DNA from: Butyrivibrio sp.
Lineage (GTDB): Bacteria > Bacillota_A > Clostridia > Lachnospirales > Lachnospiraceae
Reading direction: 5' to 3'
Assembly: GCF_024699075.1 (NCBI RefSeq)
Contig: NZ_JAILQF010000334.1
Location: 1-37,146, forward strand
Length of the DNA: 37,146 bases
The translations under genes and the position numbers were made by a program. Below, piece after piece: positions 7,993 to 15,844 of the stretch (within the stretch, counting starts at the first letter, position 1; every line of letters begins with the position of its first letter). Below the pieces are notes generated by a model. The model was not told where the DNA came from. It worked only from the letters and a program-made list of their open reading frames with translations, and made no database searches.

Positions 7993-8028
7993 TATTAAGA
8001 AAAACAGCATTTAAGAATTATTAAATTC

Positions 8029-8068
8029 ATACATTCTTGAACTTTATGTTCAAGAATGTATACTTTTT
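8029..8068 (+). terminator. Terminator of the purF homologue
   Basis: A perfect 14-bp stem ATACATTCTTGAAC/GTTCAAGAATGTAT with a 5-base loop, followed by ACTTTTTG, 37 bases after the stop codon. Confidence 0.8.
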
Positions 8069-8098
8069 GAAATAATAATTCCGAATCATAAAAAGAAA

Positions 8099-8137
8099 AA
8101 GCCCTCTTATTCGCAATGAATAAGGGGGCTAAATTTT
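8099..8137. terminator. Second, bidirectional terminator
   Basis: AGCCCTCTTATTC pairs with GAATAAGGGGGCT around GCAAT. TTTTT follows on the plus strand and TTTTTCTTTTT on the minus strand. On the minus strand it ends the transcript of the PAS-GGDEF-EAL gene, so the tandem repeat at 8154-8285 lies inside that gene's 3' UTR. Confidence 0.85.
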
Positions 8138-8153
8138 TATCTTAATAATAAAT

Positions 8154-8285
8154 CAGACCAAAAATCATCAAGTGACTTATCAGATCAAGTCAGATTGAAA
8201 ATCATCAAATGACTATCAGATCAAGTCAGACCGAAAATCATCAAATGACTATCAGATCAAGTCAGACTGATACTTATCAGAAGAC
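8154..8285. repeat. 36/37-bp tandem repeat, about 3.5 copies
   Basis: Units start at 8154 (37 bp), 8191 (36 bp), 8227 (36 bp) and 8263 (partial, diverging). Each has the frame CAGAyyGAAAATCATCAA followed by a TGACT-ATCAGATCA-AGTCA core. The core can form a small hairpin in every unit. There are no spacers between units, so this is not a CRISPR array. It lies between the stop codon of the minus-strand signalling gene and its terminator. Confidence 0.85.
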
Positions 8286-8288
8286 TCA

Positions 8289-9950
8289 TCAGTTAGTATG
8301 ATAAAGAGGAAGCTTCTTTAATTCTTCAATCTTAACAGGCTTTGAATAGTAATAACCCTGGAAAGAATCTGCCGGGAACTTGTCTCTTACAAATCCAAGC
8401 ATTTCAGCATTCTCAATACCTGTAAGGGCTACATGTACATTCATGTTGCGTGCAAAGCCTGACATAGCTTCTACTATATACTGGTTAACAAGGTTCTTGT
8501 CTATATCTCTTAAGAATCTTCTGTCTATCTTGATAAGGTCGATAGGAAGAAGTCTCAAAAGGTCAAGTGAACTGAAATCTTCTACATCGAGAGCAAGCTG
8601 GCTTCCTAAAGACTTCATGAAGTCTACCTGGCTCTTAAGATGTTCTCTACTCATATCACGGCAGCGCTTTGTAAGCTCAAGTGTAAGATTCTTAACAGGG
8701 AATCTTGTACGTCTAAGTAGCTCCATAAGAGTTGTTCTGAATTCGCTTCGCTCAAGCTGCATGAATGTAAGATTTATATTGAGCATAAAATCCGGGAATA
8801 CTGCAACTATTCCACGTGTTTCATTAAAGGCCTGTTCAAGGATCCAGTTACCAAGTTCGAAGAATACGCTATCATTCTCAAGAAGAGGTATGAAGGTATC
8901 AGGCATTACTTCGCCATACTTCTCACTCTTCCAACGTATCAGAACCTCTGCACCTATCATGTGATTATCCTTAGAAGATACGATAGGCTGATATACAAGA
9001 TAGAAGCCTTCACATCTGTTCATGATATCTGCACGTATAGCATCAAGAAGCTCTATACGTCTTGCATTCTGTTCCTGGTGCTCATTATGGTATACAACAA
9101 GGCCGCCATGGTTAATATCTTTAGATACATCAAGAGCATATTTAGCACTTGTATATATAGTATGTTCATCAAGAGCAAAATTCTCTACAACGACTATACC
9201 ACCAGCTATACTTACAGGTACCCTTGTACCTGCAACATAAAAGGCTGTCTTAAGCTGCTCACGCATTCTTGAATACAGACGTCTTACTTCATCAAGAGAC
9301 AGCGAACCAGTAATAGCTACAAGGCTGGTACCATCTCCTCTGTATATCTTTCCATCACTCTTAACAAGATTGGAAAAAAGATCTGCCTGGGCTTTAAGAA
9401 GCTGGTTACCAAATGAATAGCCGTATGTACGGTTAATATCATCAAATCTGATAGTATCGATAACAAGAACAACTGATTTCTGCTTACGGTCACGTCTTTG
9501 ACGAAGCTCGTTAAAAAGCTGATACAGATTGTCTGTGTCAGTTATCGGATCTCTATTTGAAACTATTCCGTGATTGGTAATAAAGAATGCAAGATAAGCA
9601 GGTCTTCCTGAATAATCCTTTATTATGGTTCCCTTGCTGGAACAGGCTACATACTCACCATTCTTGTCCATAGCACGGTATTCCATAGGAGCTTCCTGAT
9701 TGATTCCTGCTATCATAGCAGTAATGCGCTGCTCATAATTCTTTCTATCATCCGGATGAATACGCTTGTGCCAATCATCATCAGCATTCTCTATGTATTC
9801 TCCTGAAAGTCCGAAAAATTCTACTGCATTAGTAGACCATCTTGCATAGTGATTAAAGATATCATATACAACAGCATAACGGCTCTTTGATACAACAACA
9901 AAGGTATCAAAGATCCTGCTTATTGTGTCATTAAGTCCGGTCCTAGGCAT
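8289..9950 (-). CDS. PAS-GGDEF-EAL protein with degenerate catalytic motifs
   Basis: 553 aa without membrane segments. A PAS fold (about 24-126) is followed by a GGDEF-like domain (about 134-290) and an EAL-like domain (about 297-547). The GGDEF signature is RGDGT (204-208), so diguanylate cyclase activity is unlikely. In the EAL part the motif is EVL (Glu335). Asn391/Asn393, Glu425 and Lys474 are kept, but the DDFGTG loop is shortened to VEDFSS (456-461) and the late catalytic Glu of the VAEGVE block is Thr510. It most likely binds c-di-GMP or a partner protein, sensing through PAS, rather than making or degrading the nucleotide; weak phosphodiesterase activity cannot be excluded. The start has AGGGAGGAAAT directly upstream. 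It is a single-gene transcript ending at 8099-8137. Confidence 0.9.
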   Translation of the reverse strand: MPRTGLNDTISRIFDTFVVVSKSRYAVVYDIFNHYARWSTNAVEFFGLSGEYIENADDDWHKRIHPDDRKNYEQRITAMIAGINQEAPMEYRAMDKNGEYVACSSKGTIIKDYSGRPAYLAFFITNHGIVSNRDPITDTDNLYQLFNELRQRRDRKQKSVVLVIDTIRFDDINRTYGYSFGNQLLKAQADLFSNLVKSDGKIYRGDGTSLVAITGSLSLDEVRRLYSRMREQLKTAFYVAGTRVPVSIAGGIVVVENFALDEHTIYTSAKYALDVSKDINHGGLVVYHNEHQEQNARRIELLDAIRADIMNRCEGFYLVYQPIVSSKDNHMIGAEVLIRWKSEKYGEVMPDTFIPLLENDSVFFELGNWILEQAFNETRGIVAVFPDFMLNINLTFMQLERSEFRTTLMELLRRTRFPVKNLTLELTKRCRDMSREHLKSQVDFMKSLGSQLALDVEDFSSLDLLRLLPIDLIKIDRRFLRDIDKNLVNQYIVEAMSGFARNMNVHVALTGIENAEMLGFVRDKFPADSFQGYYYSKPVKIEELKKLPLYHTN

Positions 9951-10152
9951 ATTTCCTCCCTATACGGCTCATTAAGCACTCCCCAGCCGTACATAAAACT
10001 AGAAATTTTGATTCCACTATTATTAATAGTATCGCATATACATTTTATGCCATTACGGACAAAAATGCCATTATTTTAGATAATTTCGTTAAAATTCTAC
10101 ATTTTGCCCTATATTATATTCAAGATTCCGTCACCGTTCCATATAAGTTGCC

Positions 10153-10181
10153 TTTACTTTTGATTTATTTTCGCTTATTAT
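10153..10181 (+). promoter_or_regulatory. Promoter of the PH-domain gene
   Basis: TTTACT (10153-10158) and TATTAT (10176-10181) with a 17-base spacer, about 35 bases upstream of the start codon at 10216. Confidence 0.55.
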
Positions 10182-10215
10182 TAGTACAATAAATCCTAAA
10201 ATACGGAGGAATACA

Positions 10216-10689
10216 ATGTCAGAGCCAATTTACGAATCTAATGCACCTCTTACATCCAAAGGTAATCTGGTATTCAAAGAGACTACACGTCTTCGCTTTT
10301 TTGGTATTCCGTGGCCTTTCACCCACTACCAGATATATGAAAATGACCTTGTTGTGATCAAGGGACTTCTCAATCTTGATGAAGATGACTGTTATCTTTA
10401 TAAAATCGCCGATGTTAATATAAAGCGTTCTCTTCTTCAGAGAATGTTCGGTCTTTCTACCATAACCTGTTTTGTAGCATCTGATGCTTCAGGAGATCAG
10501 ATAGAACTTAAGAACATAAAGCACGGCAGAGAGATCAAAGATTTCCTTTTGTCACAGTCTGAAGCCTGCAGACTTCGTCGTAGAACTGTAGCTACTCAGA
10601 ATCTTAGTTATCATGACAATGACCATATAGAGGAAGTTCATATAGTTGATGCCAATCATGATGGAATTCCGGATGACTTCCAGCAATAA
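10216..10689 (+). CDS. Bacterial PH-like (bPH2/YdbS-like) domain protein with C-terminal Asp-rich loop
   Basis: 157 aa, no membrane segment. Residues about 20-118 have the strand pattern of a small bacterial pleckstrin-homology-like domain: FKETTRLRFFGIPWPFTHYQI, then VVIKGLLNLDEDDCYLYKIADV, then a block on IKRSLLQRMFGLSTITCF, the last typical of YdbS/bPH2 domains where the 'r.....l.rl.g..ti.v' strand pair recurs. The C-terminus ends DANHDGIPDDFQQ, which matches the DxNxDGxxDD calcium-loop pattern of EF-hand or dockerin-type motifs. This tail is unusual for the family. The start is supported by CGGAGGAA. It is monocistronic with its own promoter and terminator. The biological role is unknown. 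Confidence 0.7.
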   Translation: MSEPIYESNAPLTSKGNLVFKETTRLRFFGIPWPFTHYQIYENDLVVIKGLLNLDEDDCYLYKIADVNIKRSLLQRMFGLSTITCFVASDASGDQIELKNIKHGREIKDFLLSQSEACRLRRRTVATQNLSYHDNDHIEEVHIVDANHDGIPDDFQQ

Positions 10690-10708
10690 TTCAAAAAACA
10701 ATTTTAAA

Positions 10709-10747
10709 AAAAGACAATGTATCTTTTTCCAAGAAACATTGTCTTTT
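10709..10747. terminator. Bidirectional terminator
   Basis: AAAAGACAATGT pairs with ACATTGTCTTTT. T-runs follow in both directions, with the longer run on the minus strand. It ends the PH-domain gene (+) and the folC-to-lipoprotein run (-). Confidence 0.85.
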
Positions 10748-10855
10748 ATTATTGTTATCTGATCGTTATGTCACAAACACCAGATACCTTTTATTGATGT
10801 AGCCAGAAAATCATATTATCTTTAGATGATAAGCAGTTCACAAGTAAGAAGCTTT

Positions 10856-11935
10856 TCAGATTCTTGAAGATATAAATACCGCCTCTCTCCTTGCCTCTTC
10901 ATCATCAGGATACAGCGATAAATATGTATTCATAAGAGTATTTGCTGTTTCAAAATCTCCTGTATATTCATATGCTGTGATCTCATTTCTTAGAAGCGCC
11001 TGATTTTCATTAGGATCATTAAGTGCAAGCCCTGCTTCAAAGTCAGCTATAGCTGATGTATAGTAGCTTAGATCATTATAAGCCTCAGCCATCTGCATCT
11101 CACAAAGGCCAAGTCTGTTGTAGATCTCAGCATGTTCACCACTTTCTTCTAAATATGATTTGTATACGCTTATAGCATAGTTATAATCGCCCTGCTTCTC
11201 GCTTGTCTGGCCTAAAAGGAGGATGATCGGTGATTTGTCGGTTTCACTCTTTTCACTTCTTGCAAGCTCGAGATAGTTCTGAGCCTGTGCATTATTGCCA
11301 AGATAGAAAGAGATCTGTCCAAGCTCATAATTGGTCATATGATCAGGATCCCATACACCTTCAAGGATCTCAAGTCCCTCATCTTCATAACCATTAGCAG
11401 CAAGGAGCTGATATATCTCTATTATCCTGTCATAATCCTTGGAATCAAGCTTCATAACAGTATTAAAATCTGCCATCGCAAGATCGTGATTGCTCTGCTC
11501 AAGATAGCATACGCCTCGCATATATATCGCATCCTTATCATTCTTATGAAGATTTAAGATAGAGTTATATACGTTTATTGCTTCGCCGTAATCACCATTT
11601 AAATAATATGCCTTGGCAAGATAAAAGTTTGTATCAAAATCAACATCCTGAATTATGCCATTGCCTGAAGCTAGTGAGGTCTTGAAATATTCTATAGCCT
11701 CTTCATAATTACCCTGATCAAGGCTACAGATTCCAAGTGCTCTATTACAGTCATGCTTATCAGCGCCCTGTTCAAGAGCCTTTAAAAGCGTGTCCTGGGC
11801 GCTTTGATAGTCATGATCCTGAATATATTTAACTCCGGAATCAAGAAGATTGTCTGTTTCTGAAGATGAGCATCCGTTTAGACACATCATCATTGTAAGA
11901 CCTAAAACAAGCAGAGTTTTCTTTTTTCCCCTCAT
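10856..11935 (-). CDS. TPR-repeat lipoprotein
   Basis: 359 aa. The N-terminus has a Lys/Arg-rich start, a hydrophobic stretch and a lipobox LNGC with Cys22, so it should be lipidated and anchored on the outer face of the membrane. Residues about 30-350 are a chain of tetratricopeptide repeats, seen as recurring A..G......A...Y...L patterns (for example GNYEEAIEYFKTSL, GDYGEAINVYNSIL, GDYNYAISVYKSYL). TPR proteins are scaffolds for protein assemblies; the partner here is unknown. It is the last gene of the minus-strand run, 34 bases after ridA, and is followed by the terminator at 10709-10747. The upstream AGGGGG site is slightly far from the ATG. Confidence 0.85.
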   Translation of the reverse strand: MRGKKKTLLVLGLTMMMCLNGCSSSETDNLLDSGVKYIQDHDYQSAQDTLLKALEQGADKHDCNRALGICSLDQGNYEEAIEYFKTSLASGNGIIQDVDFDTNFYLAKAYYLNGDYGEAINVYNSILNLHKNDKDAIYMRGVCYLEQSNHDLAMADFNTVMKLDSKDYDRIIEIYQLLAANGYEDEGLEILEGVWDPDHMTNYELGQISFYLGNNAQAQNYLELARSEKSETDKSPIILLLGQTSEKQGDYNYAISVYKSYLEESGEHAEIYNRLGLCEMQMAEAYNDLSYYTSAIADFEAGLALNDPNENQALLRNEITAYEYTGDFETANTLMNTYLSLYPDDEEARREAVFISSRI

Positions 11936-11969
11936 TATGAGTGCTTCCCCCTAGTAGTATAGCCATCTA

Positions 11970-12344
11970 TCATTTCAGATAAGCAATTATCTCAACTTCA
12001 CACAGTACATTTTTAGGAAGCTGCTTAACTGCAACGCAGCTTCTTGCAGGCTTTCCTGTGAAATATTTCTCATAAACGCCGTTAAAATCAGCAAAGTCTC
12101 CCATATCTGCAAGGAAACAGTCTGTCTTAACTACATGCTCATAGTCTGTTCCTGCTGCCTTAAGGATCTCTCCGATATTACGACATACAAGATCTGTCTG
12201 CTCTTTAATATCTGCTCCTTCGATTTCTCCTGTTGCAGGATTGATCGGGATCTGTCCTGATGCATAAAGAAAATCACCTGCGATTATACCCTGTGAATAT
12301 GGTCCGATTGCTGCCGGTGCTTTGTCTGTAGATACTTTTTTCAT
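11970..12344 (-). CDS. ridA: RidA family reactive intermediate deaminase
   Basis: 124 aa, the usual length. RidA hydrolyses reactive enamine/imine intermediates released by PLP enzymes such as threonine dehydratase, protecting other enzymes in the cytoplasm; the active form is a trimer. The family features are APAAIGPYSQGI (residues 9-20), YASGQIP (27-33), the substrate-binding Arg101 in PARSCVAV, and a conserved Glu near the end (CEVEIIAYL). AGGAGG lies 9 bases upstream of the ATG. It sits between an 84-aa unknown and a TPR lipoprotein in one transcription unit, which gives no pathway hint. Confidence 0.95.
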   Translation of the reverse strand: MKKVSTDKAPAAIGPYSQGIIAGDFLYASGQIPINPATGEIEGADIKEQTDLVCRNIGEILKAAGTDYEHVVKTDCFLADMGDFADFNGVYEKYFTGKPARSCVAVKQLPKNVLCEVEIIAYLK

Positions 12345-12374
12345 AAAAAACTTCCTCCTTAAAATATTATCTTT

Positions 12375-12629
12375 TCAAAAAACAGATTTATTTTCCTGTT
12401 CTTCAAATACTGCTGTCACATAGAAGCCTCTTGCATTCTCTTCTACTTTGGTAACCTTTCCCTGCCTTGCAAGCATCCTCTGATTAAAAGGATAGTTGCC
12501 ACTCATGGCAAGAGCAGGATCAATTGTATAGTAATAATTACTTGGAAGGACGCCCTCAGTTACAGTTATAGAATCCCCCTCTTTTAAAAGACCGGGGCGC
12601 TCCATCTTAAATTCCATTATTCGTTCCAT
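12375..12629 (-). CDS. Hypothetical protein, 84 aa
   Basis: Not recognised. A small soluble protein, predicted beta-rich, starting MERIMEFKMERPGLLKEGD and containing a tyrosine cluster (SNYYYTIDP). The segment QGKVTKVEENARGFYVTAVFEE looks like an SH3-like or OB-like small barrel, but this is only impressionistic. It starts 11 bases after the stop codon of the zinc-ribbon/TPR gene and ends 30 bases before ridA, so it is cotranscribed. An internal ATG at codon 5 lacks a ribosome site; AAGGG upstream favours the first ATG. Confidence 0.65.
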   Translation of the reverse strand: MERIMEFKMERPGLLKEGDSITVTEGVLPSNYYYTIDPALAMSGNYPFNQRMLARQGKVTKVEENARGFYVTAVFEEQENKSVF

Positions 12630-12640
12630 TTTTAAAGCCC

Positions 12641-14056
12641 TTATTCTTCCAGATTATTGATCTCAGCAATCTTGGTTTCTGCATTATTAGCATACTTGGT
12701 ATCAGGGAACAATGACTGAACATCATTGTAAGCCTTCTTGGCCTTGTCATAGTCACCGCTCTCATAATATGCATTACCAAGGAAGTACAAAGCAGGTTCG
12801 TTGGTATTATCATAACCAAATGACTTCACCAGATCCTCAATAGCTGTCTCATAATCCTGAGATGTATATGCATTATATCCAAGCTTATAGTAGTAATTAC
12901 TAAGTGAAGGACCGATAAGCTCTATCATTGTAGCATACAGATCCTTAAACTCATCTGAAGCAGAACTTTCAATCTTATCCATATCAATAAGATCCATGTG
13001 CTCAGCTATGCTTTCAAGGTCACTTGGAGTCTGTATATATACGTCTACTGCTGCTATAAGCTCATTCATAGCTTCAACAGTTACATCTTTTTCCGAATAA
13101 GAATCTATTGTAGCCTGAAGCTCTTCTATCTGCTCATTAAGGTCATCAACCGTACTCTGGTTCTCCTGAAGAAGTGAAGACTTAAGATCGCCTTCTTCAC
13201 TTATAGCGGCAATTCTTGCTCTGGCCTCTTCATTAACCTTTTGGATTTTGGCAGGAAGTATCAGAAATACTCCGGCAAGAAGACCAAGCGCCATTCCTAT
13301 AACTATACTTATAAGAGACACTGTTCCCTTGGGCTGCATACTGTGTACAGGCTGGATAATTGTATCATTTCCACTCTTGTACTCAATAACGTCGCCGTTT
13401 TCTGATCTTTCTTTGACAGTCTTATCGTCGTCATCATCAGGAGAAAGCATCTTTTCTGCTTCCTGAAGATAAAAACGTGTCTTAGTGCTTCCGTTATCTA
13501 TACGAAGAGCTCTTGTAAGCTCCTTCTTGGCTTTGGAATAAGAACCATTATTAAGATATAAAAGACCCAGAAGTTGATGCGCCGCAAGGAAGTTAGGATT
13601 GGACTGAAGTATCTTCTTAAGCTGTATCACAGCAACATCAAGACTTCCTTCTTCGCAGAACCTTAAGGCTACATTGTACTTCCTAACAGACTGATTCACT
13701 ACATCAAGATGTGTAGGATTATTACGAAGCTCTTCCATGTAGTCATCTGCACGATTGTCACCTGTCTGAAGGTTCTTACTTATAACCCATTCACAAAGCG
13801 CAGGTACTACTTCGCCAATCTCATAATATACAAGACCCAGAAGGTTTCTGGCTTCTATATTGTTCTTATTGAGTTTTATACTGTGCTGAAGAGAGTTAAT
13901 AGCACCGGAAAGATTCCTGACCGTAGCCTTTTGAAGACCATCATTATAATAATAATTGGAAAGGCTTATCACCTTCTTGTACAAGGCTACATTTTCACCA
14001 CATTCCGGGCAGAAATCGCTCTCTGTCAGAGTACTTCCGCATCTGTAGCAAATCAT
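12641..14056 (-). CDS. Zinc-ribbon TPR membrane protein
   Basis: 471 aa with a clear modular order. An N-terminal zinc ribbon has Cys3/Cys6 and Cys16/Cys19 (CYRC, CPEC). Cytoplasmic TPR-like helices lie at about 30-200, then an acidic linker (SPDDDDDK). A single membrane segment at about 246-267 is followed by a coiled coil at about 270-320. A second TPR set at about 380-465 ends with an outer-membrane-lipoprotein-assembly-like repeat pattern (YYESGDYDKAKKAYNDVQSLFPDTKYANNA). This places TPR scaffolds on both sides of the membrane. Its start overlaps the stop of the 57-aa gene by 4 bases (ATGA), which implies coupling. The function is unknown; together with the TPR lipoprotein downstream it may form an envelope scaffold (inference). 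Confidence 0.85.
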   Translation of the reverse strand: MICYRCGSTLTESDFCPECGENVALYKKVISLSNYYYNDGLQKATVRNLSGAINSLQHSIKLNKNNIEARNLLGLVYYEIGEVVPALCEWVISKNLQTGDNRADDYMEELRNNPTHLDVVNQSVRKYNVALRFCEEGSLDVAVIQLKKILQSNPNFLAAHQLLGLLYLNNGSYSKAKKELTRALRIDNGSTKTRFYLQEAEKMLSPDDDDDKTVKERSENGDVIEYKSGNDTIIQPVHSMQPKGTVSLISIVIGMALGLLAGVFLILPAKIQKVNEEARARIAAISEEGDLKSSLLQENQSTVDDLNEQIEELQATIDSYSEKDVTVEAMNELIAAVDVYIQTPSDLESIAEHMDLIDMDKIESSASDEFKDLYATMIELIGPSLSNYYYKLGYNAYTSQDYETAIEDLVKSFGYDNTNEPALYFLGNAYYESGDYDKAKKAYNDVQSLFPDTKYANNAETKIAEINNLEE

Positions 14057-14226
14057 ATCGTGCCTCGCCCGTTTTTAGATTTTTTGGGAGCAGTTTCTGC
14101 TTCCTTCATCATTTTAACGAGAATATCCGCCATATCATCAAGATCCTGATTGTGGATCAGTTCTTCAGCATCCTCTATTTCAAGACTTGGACGAAATTTT
14201 TTGATTTCCTCTTCGAAATTAATCAT
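14053..14226 (-). CDS. Small acidic protein, 57 aa
   Basis: Helical, charged protein MINFEEEIKKFRPSLEIEDAEELI with a Lys-rich C-terminus. An upstream in-frame ATG at 14238 is possible, but GAGGT lies 5-6 bases before the ATG at 14226, so I choose that one. The stop overlaps the start of the zinc-ribbon TPR gene by 4 bases (ATGA). It is not recognised; the tight overlap suggests it works with, or helps translate, the TPR membrane protein. Confidence 0.65.
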   Translation of the reverse strand: MINFEEEIKKFRPSLEIEDAEELIHNQDLDDMADILVKMMKEAETAPKKSKNGRGTI

Positions 14227-14300
14227 AATTAACCTCATCTATCGACTGTAAGGAAAGACTAATTGTCTGATATTTAAATGTATTCATCTTTATATAAAGA

Positions 14301-15689
14301 TCATTCAAACTTTTCTTTGAGCTGACCGGCCAGATATAAAGAACCGGCTGCAAATACCAGATCATCATCCTTTTTAATTGAATTAATATAACAAGCGGCC
14401 TCATCAACAGAATCATAAAATGAAACATTGTCAAATGAAGAGAATGCGTCCTTAAGACTGTCCATATCCAATGACCTTCCCGTCTTCAGGCTGCAAACCG
14501 CGATCTTATCAAATATCCTGCTGTTACCTATCATAGAAGCCATCTGCATGTACTGCTTGTCCGAAACAACTCCAAATAAAAGGATCTTACTTCCCTTGGA
14601 ATCTAATTCTCCGGCACTTTTAAGAAATGCTTCTATTCCATCTGCATTGTGTGCTCCATCAACTATAAAGCCTTTTTTTATCTCTTCCATCCTGCAGGGC
14701 CACTTGGCATCAAGAAGACCCTTTTGTATATCATTAAGAGATATATCTGCACCAAGGCTTTTCAATTCTTCGATACAGCTTATGGCAAGCGCCGCATTCT
14801 GTGTTTGATATACGGCAGAGCTGCGCAGACATAGTCCAACATAATTATAATACTCAGAATCATAGCAAAAATCAACGTACTTATTACCCTCATTACCTGT
14901 GGCAGAGCTTACGTTTTTGATGCTTGCATCAGATATACAGCGGATTTTTGCCTGCTTTTTAATGGCCTCATCTGTGATTACTTTTGTAGTCTCTTTTCTC
15001 TTGTCAAAAAATATTACGGGTATACCTTTTTTAATAATTCCGGCCTTATGAGCTGCAATCTCTTCATAAGTATCACCAAGATACTGCATATGATCTTTAC
15101 CAACCTCAGTAATAATACTTACAAGAGGCTTACGAATCACATTAGTGACATCCAAAAGCCCTCCAAGCCCTGTTTCAAGCACAAGATAATCTACAGGATG
15201 TACCTTGTATATGACCATTGCCATGAAAAAAAGATATTCAAAATATGAAGGAAAAAAGTCTGAAGATAAAGGGCTTTGCTCCTGATAATCCTTGACTTTA
15301 TTTAAAATCTCCAAAAAAGCCTTAATAAATACATCTTCGGATATTTCTCTGCCATCTATCTGAAACCTTTCGGTTATCCTTACAAGATGGGGAGATGTAA
15401 ACATCCCGGCCTTATATCCGGCATGCTTTAGTATCGATGATACATAATTACATACAGATCCCTTACCATTAGTTCCTGCAACATGAATTATCTTCATACC
15501 TTCATCAGGACTCCCCATAAAATCAAGAAAGTCTCTGTTTTCTAAAACCGAGTGCTTACCTGTAAGAGACGGCAATCTATCTAAAAACTCCTCACATATA
15601 GAAAGAGTGAGCTTATTTTCTTTATCTATATTTTCTTTATCTATATTTTCTATATAATCAATATTCCTAGCTAAATCATCAGAAATCAT
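14301..15689 (-). CDS. folC: Folylpolyglutamate synthase / dihydrofolate synthase (Mur ligase family)
   Basis: FolC adds glutamate to (dihydro)folates with ATP in the cytoplasm, keeping one-carbon cofactors in the cell. These cofactors feed the AICAR transformylase encoded later in this window. Motifs: P-loop HVAGTNGKGS (69-78), the SPHL/ER block (99-109), the ETGLGGLLDVTN block (172-183), EVGKDHMQYLG (195-205) and DGAHN (344-348). At 462 aa it is slightly longer than the ~430-aa norm because of an N-terminal extension. That extension contains a duplicated ENIDK unit from a 15-bp tandem repeat at 15616-15645. The first ATG has only a weak ribosome site, so a start inside the extension is possible (for example near the KLTLSICEEFL segment with a non-ATG codon). 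It heads the minus-strand run that continues to the TPR lipoprotein. Confidence 0.93.
   Translation of the reverse strand: MISDDLARNIDYIENIDKENIDKENKLTLSICEEFLDRLPSLTGKHSVLENRDFLDFMGSPDEGMKIIHVAGTNGKGSVCNYVSSILKHAGYKAGMFTSPHLVRITERFQIDGREISEDVFIKAFLEILNKVKDYQEQSPLSSDFFPSYFEYLFFMAMVIYKVHPVDYLVLETGLGGLLDVTNVIRKPLVSIITEVGKDHMQYLGDTYEEIAAHKAGIIKKGIPVIFFDKRKETTKVITDEAIKKQAKIRCISDASIKNVSSATGNEGNKYVDFCYDSEYYNYVGLCLRSSAVYQTQNAALAISCIEELKSLGADISLNDIQKGLLDAKWPCRMEEIKKGFIVDGAHNADGIEAFLKSAGELDSKGSKILLFGVVSDKQYMQMASMIGNSRIFDKIAVCSLKTGRSLDMDSLKDAFSSFDNVSFYDSVDEAACYINSIKKDDDLVFAAGSLYLAGQLKEKFE
15616..15645. repeat. 15-bp tandem repeat in the folC 5' end
   Basis: TTTTCTTTATCTATA occurs twice in tandem, with a diverged third part after it. 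It encodes the repeated ENIDK residues at the N-terminus of FolC. It is in frame, so copy changes would not break the gene. Confidence 0.8.
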
Positions 15690-15735
15690 AATATATCTAC
15701 TTTCTATAGATTAACTATATAAAAGCCTGTATTAT

Positions 15736-15833
15736 CCCTTGCGATTTTGATTACTTTGGAAGTTAATAATCAAATCGCAAGGGCAGCTCCCAACAAACAT
15801 ATATCCGCAGGCACCTTGGTACTTGCGGATATA
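15736..15833. terminator. Two hairpins downstream of valS
   Basis: Hairpin B (15800-15833) pairs TATATCCGCA with TGCGGATATA just after the valS stop and is followed by TGTTTGTT on the minus strand. Hairpin A (15736-15783) is a longer imperfect stem, CCCTTGCGA...TCGCAAGGG, without a T-run. B is the likelier valS terminator; the role of A is unclear. Confidence 0.5.
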
Positions 15834-15844
15834 CTGGTAATTTT

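Noticed and set aside
8154..8285. Possible CRISPR array
   Set aside because: The 36-bp units are directly adjacent with no unique spacers, and no cas genes are in the window.
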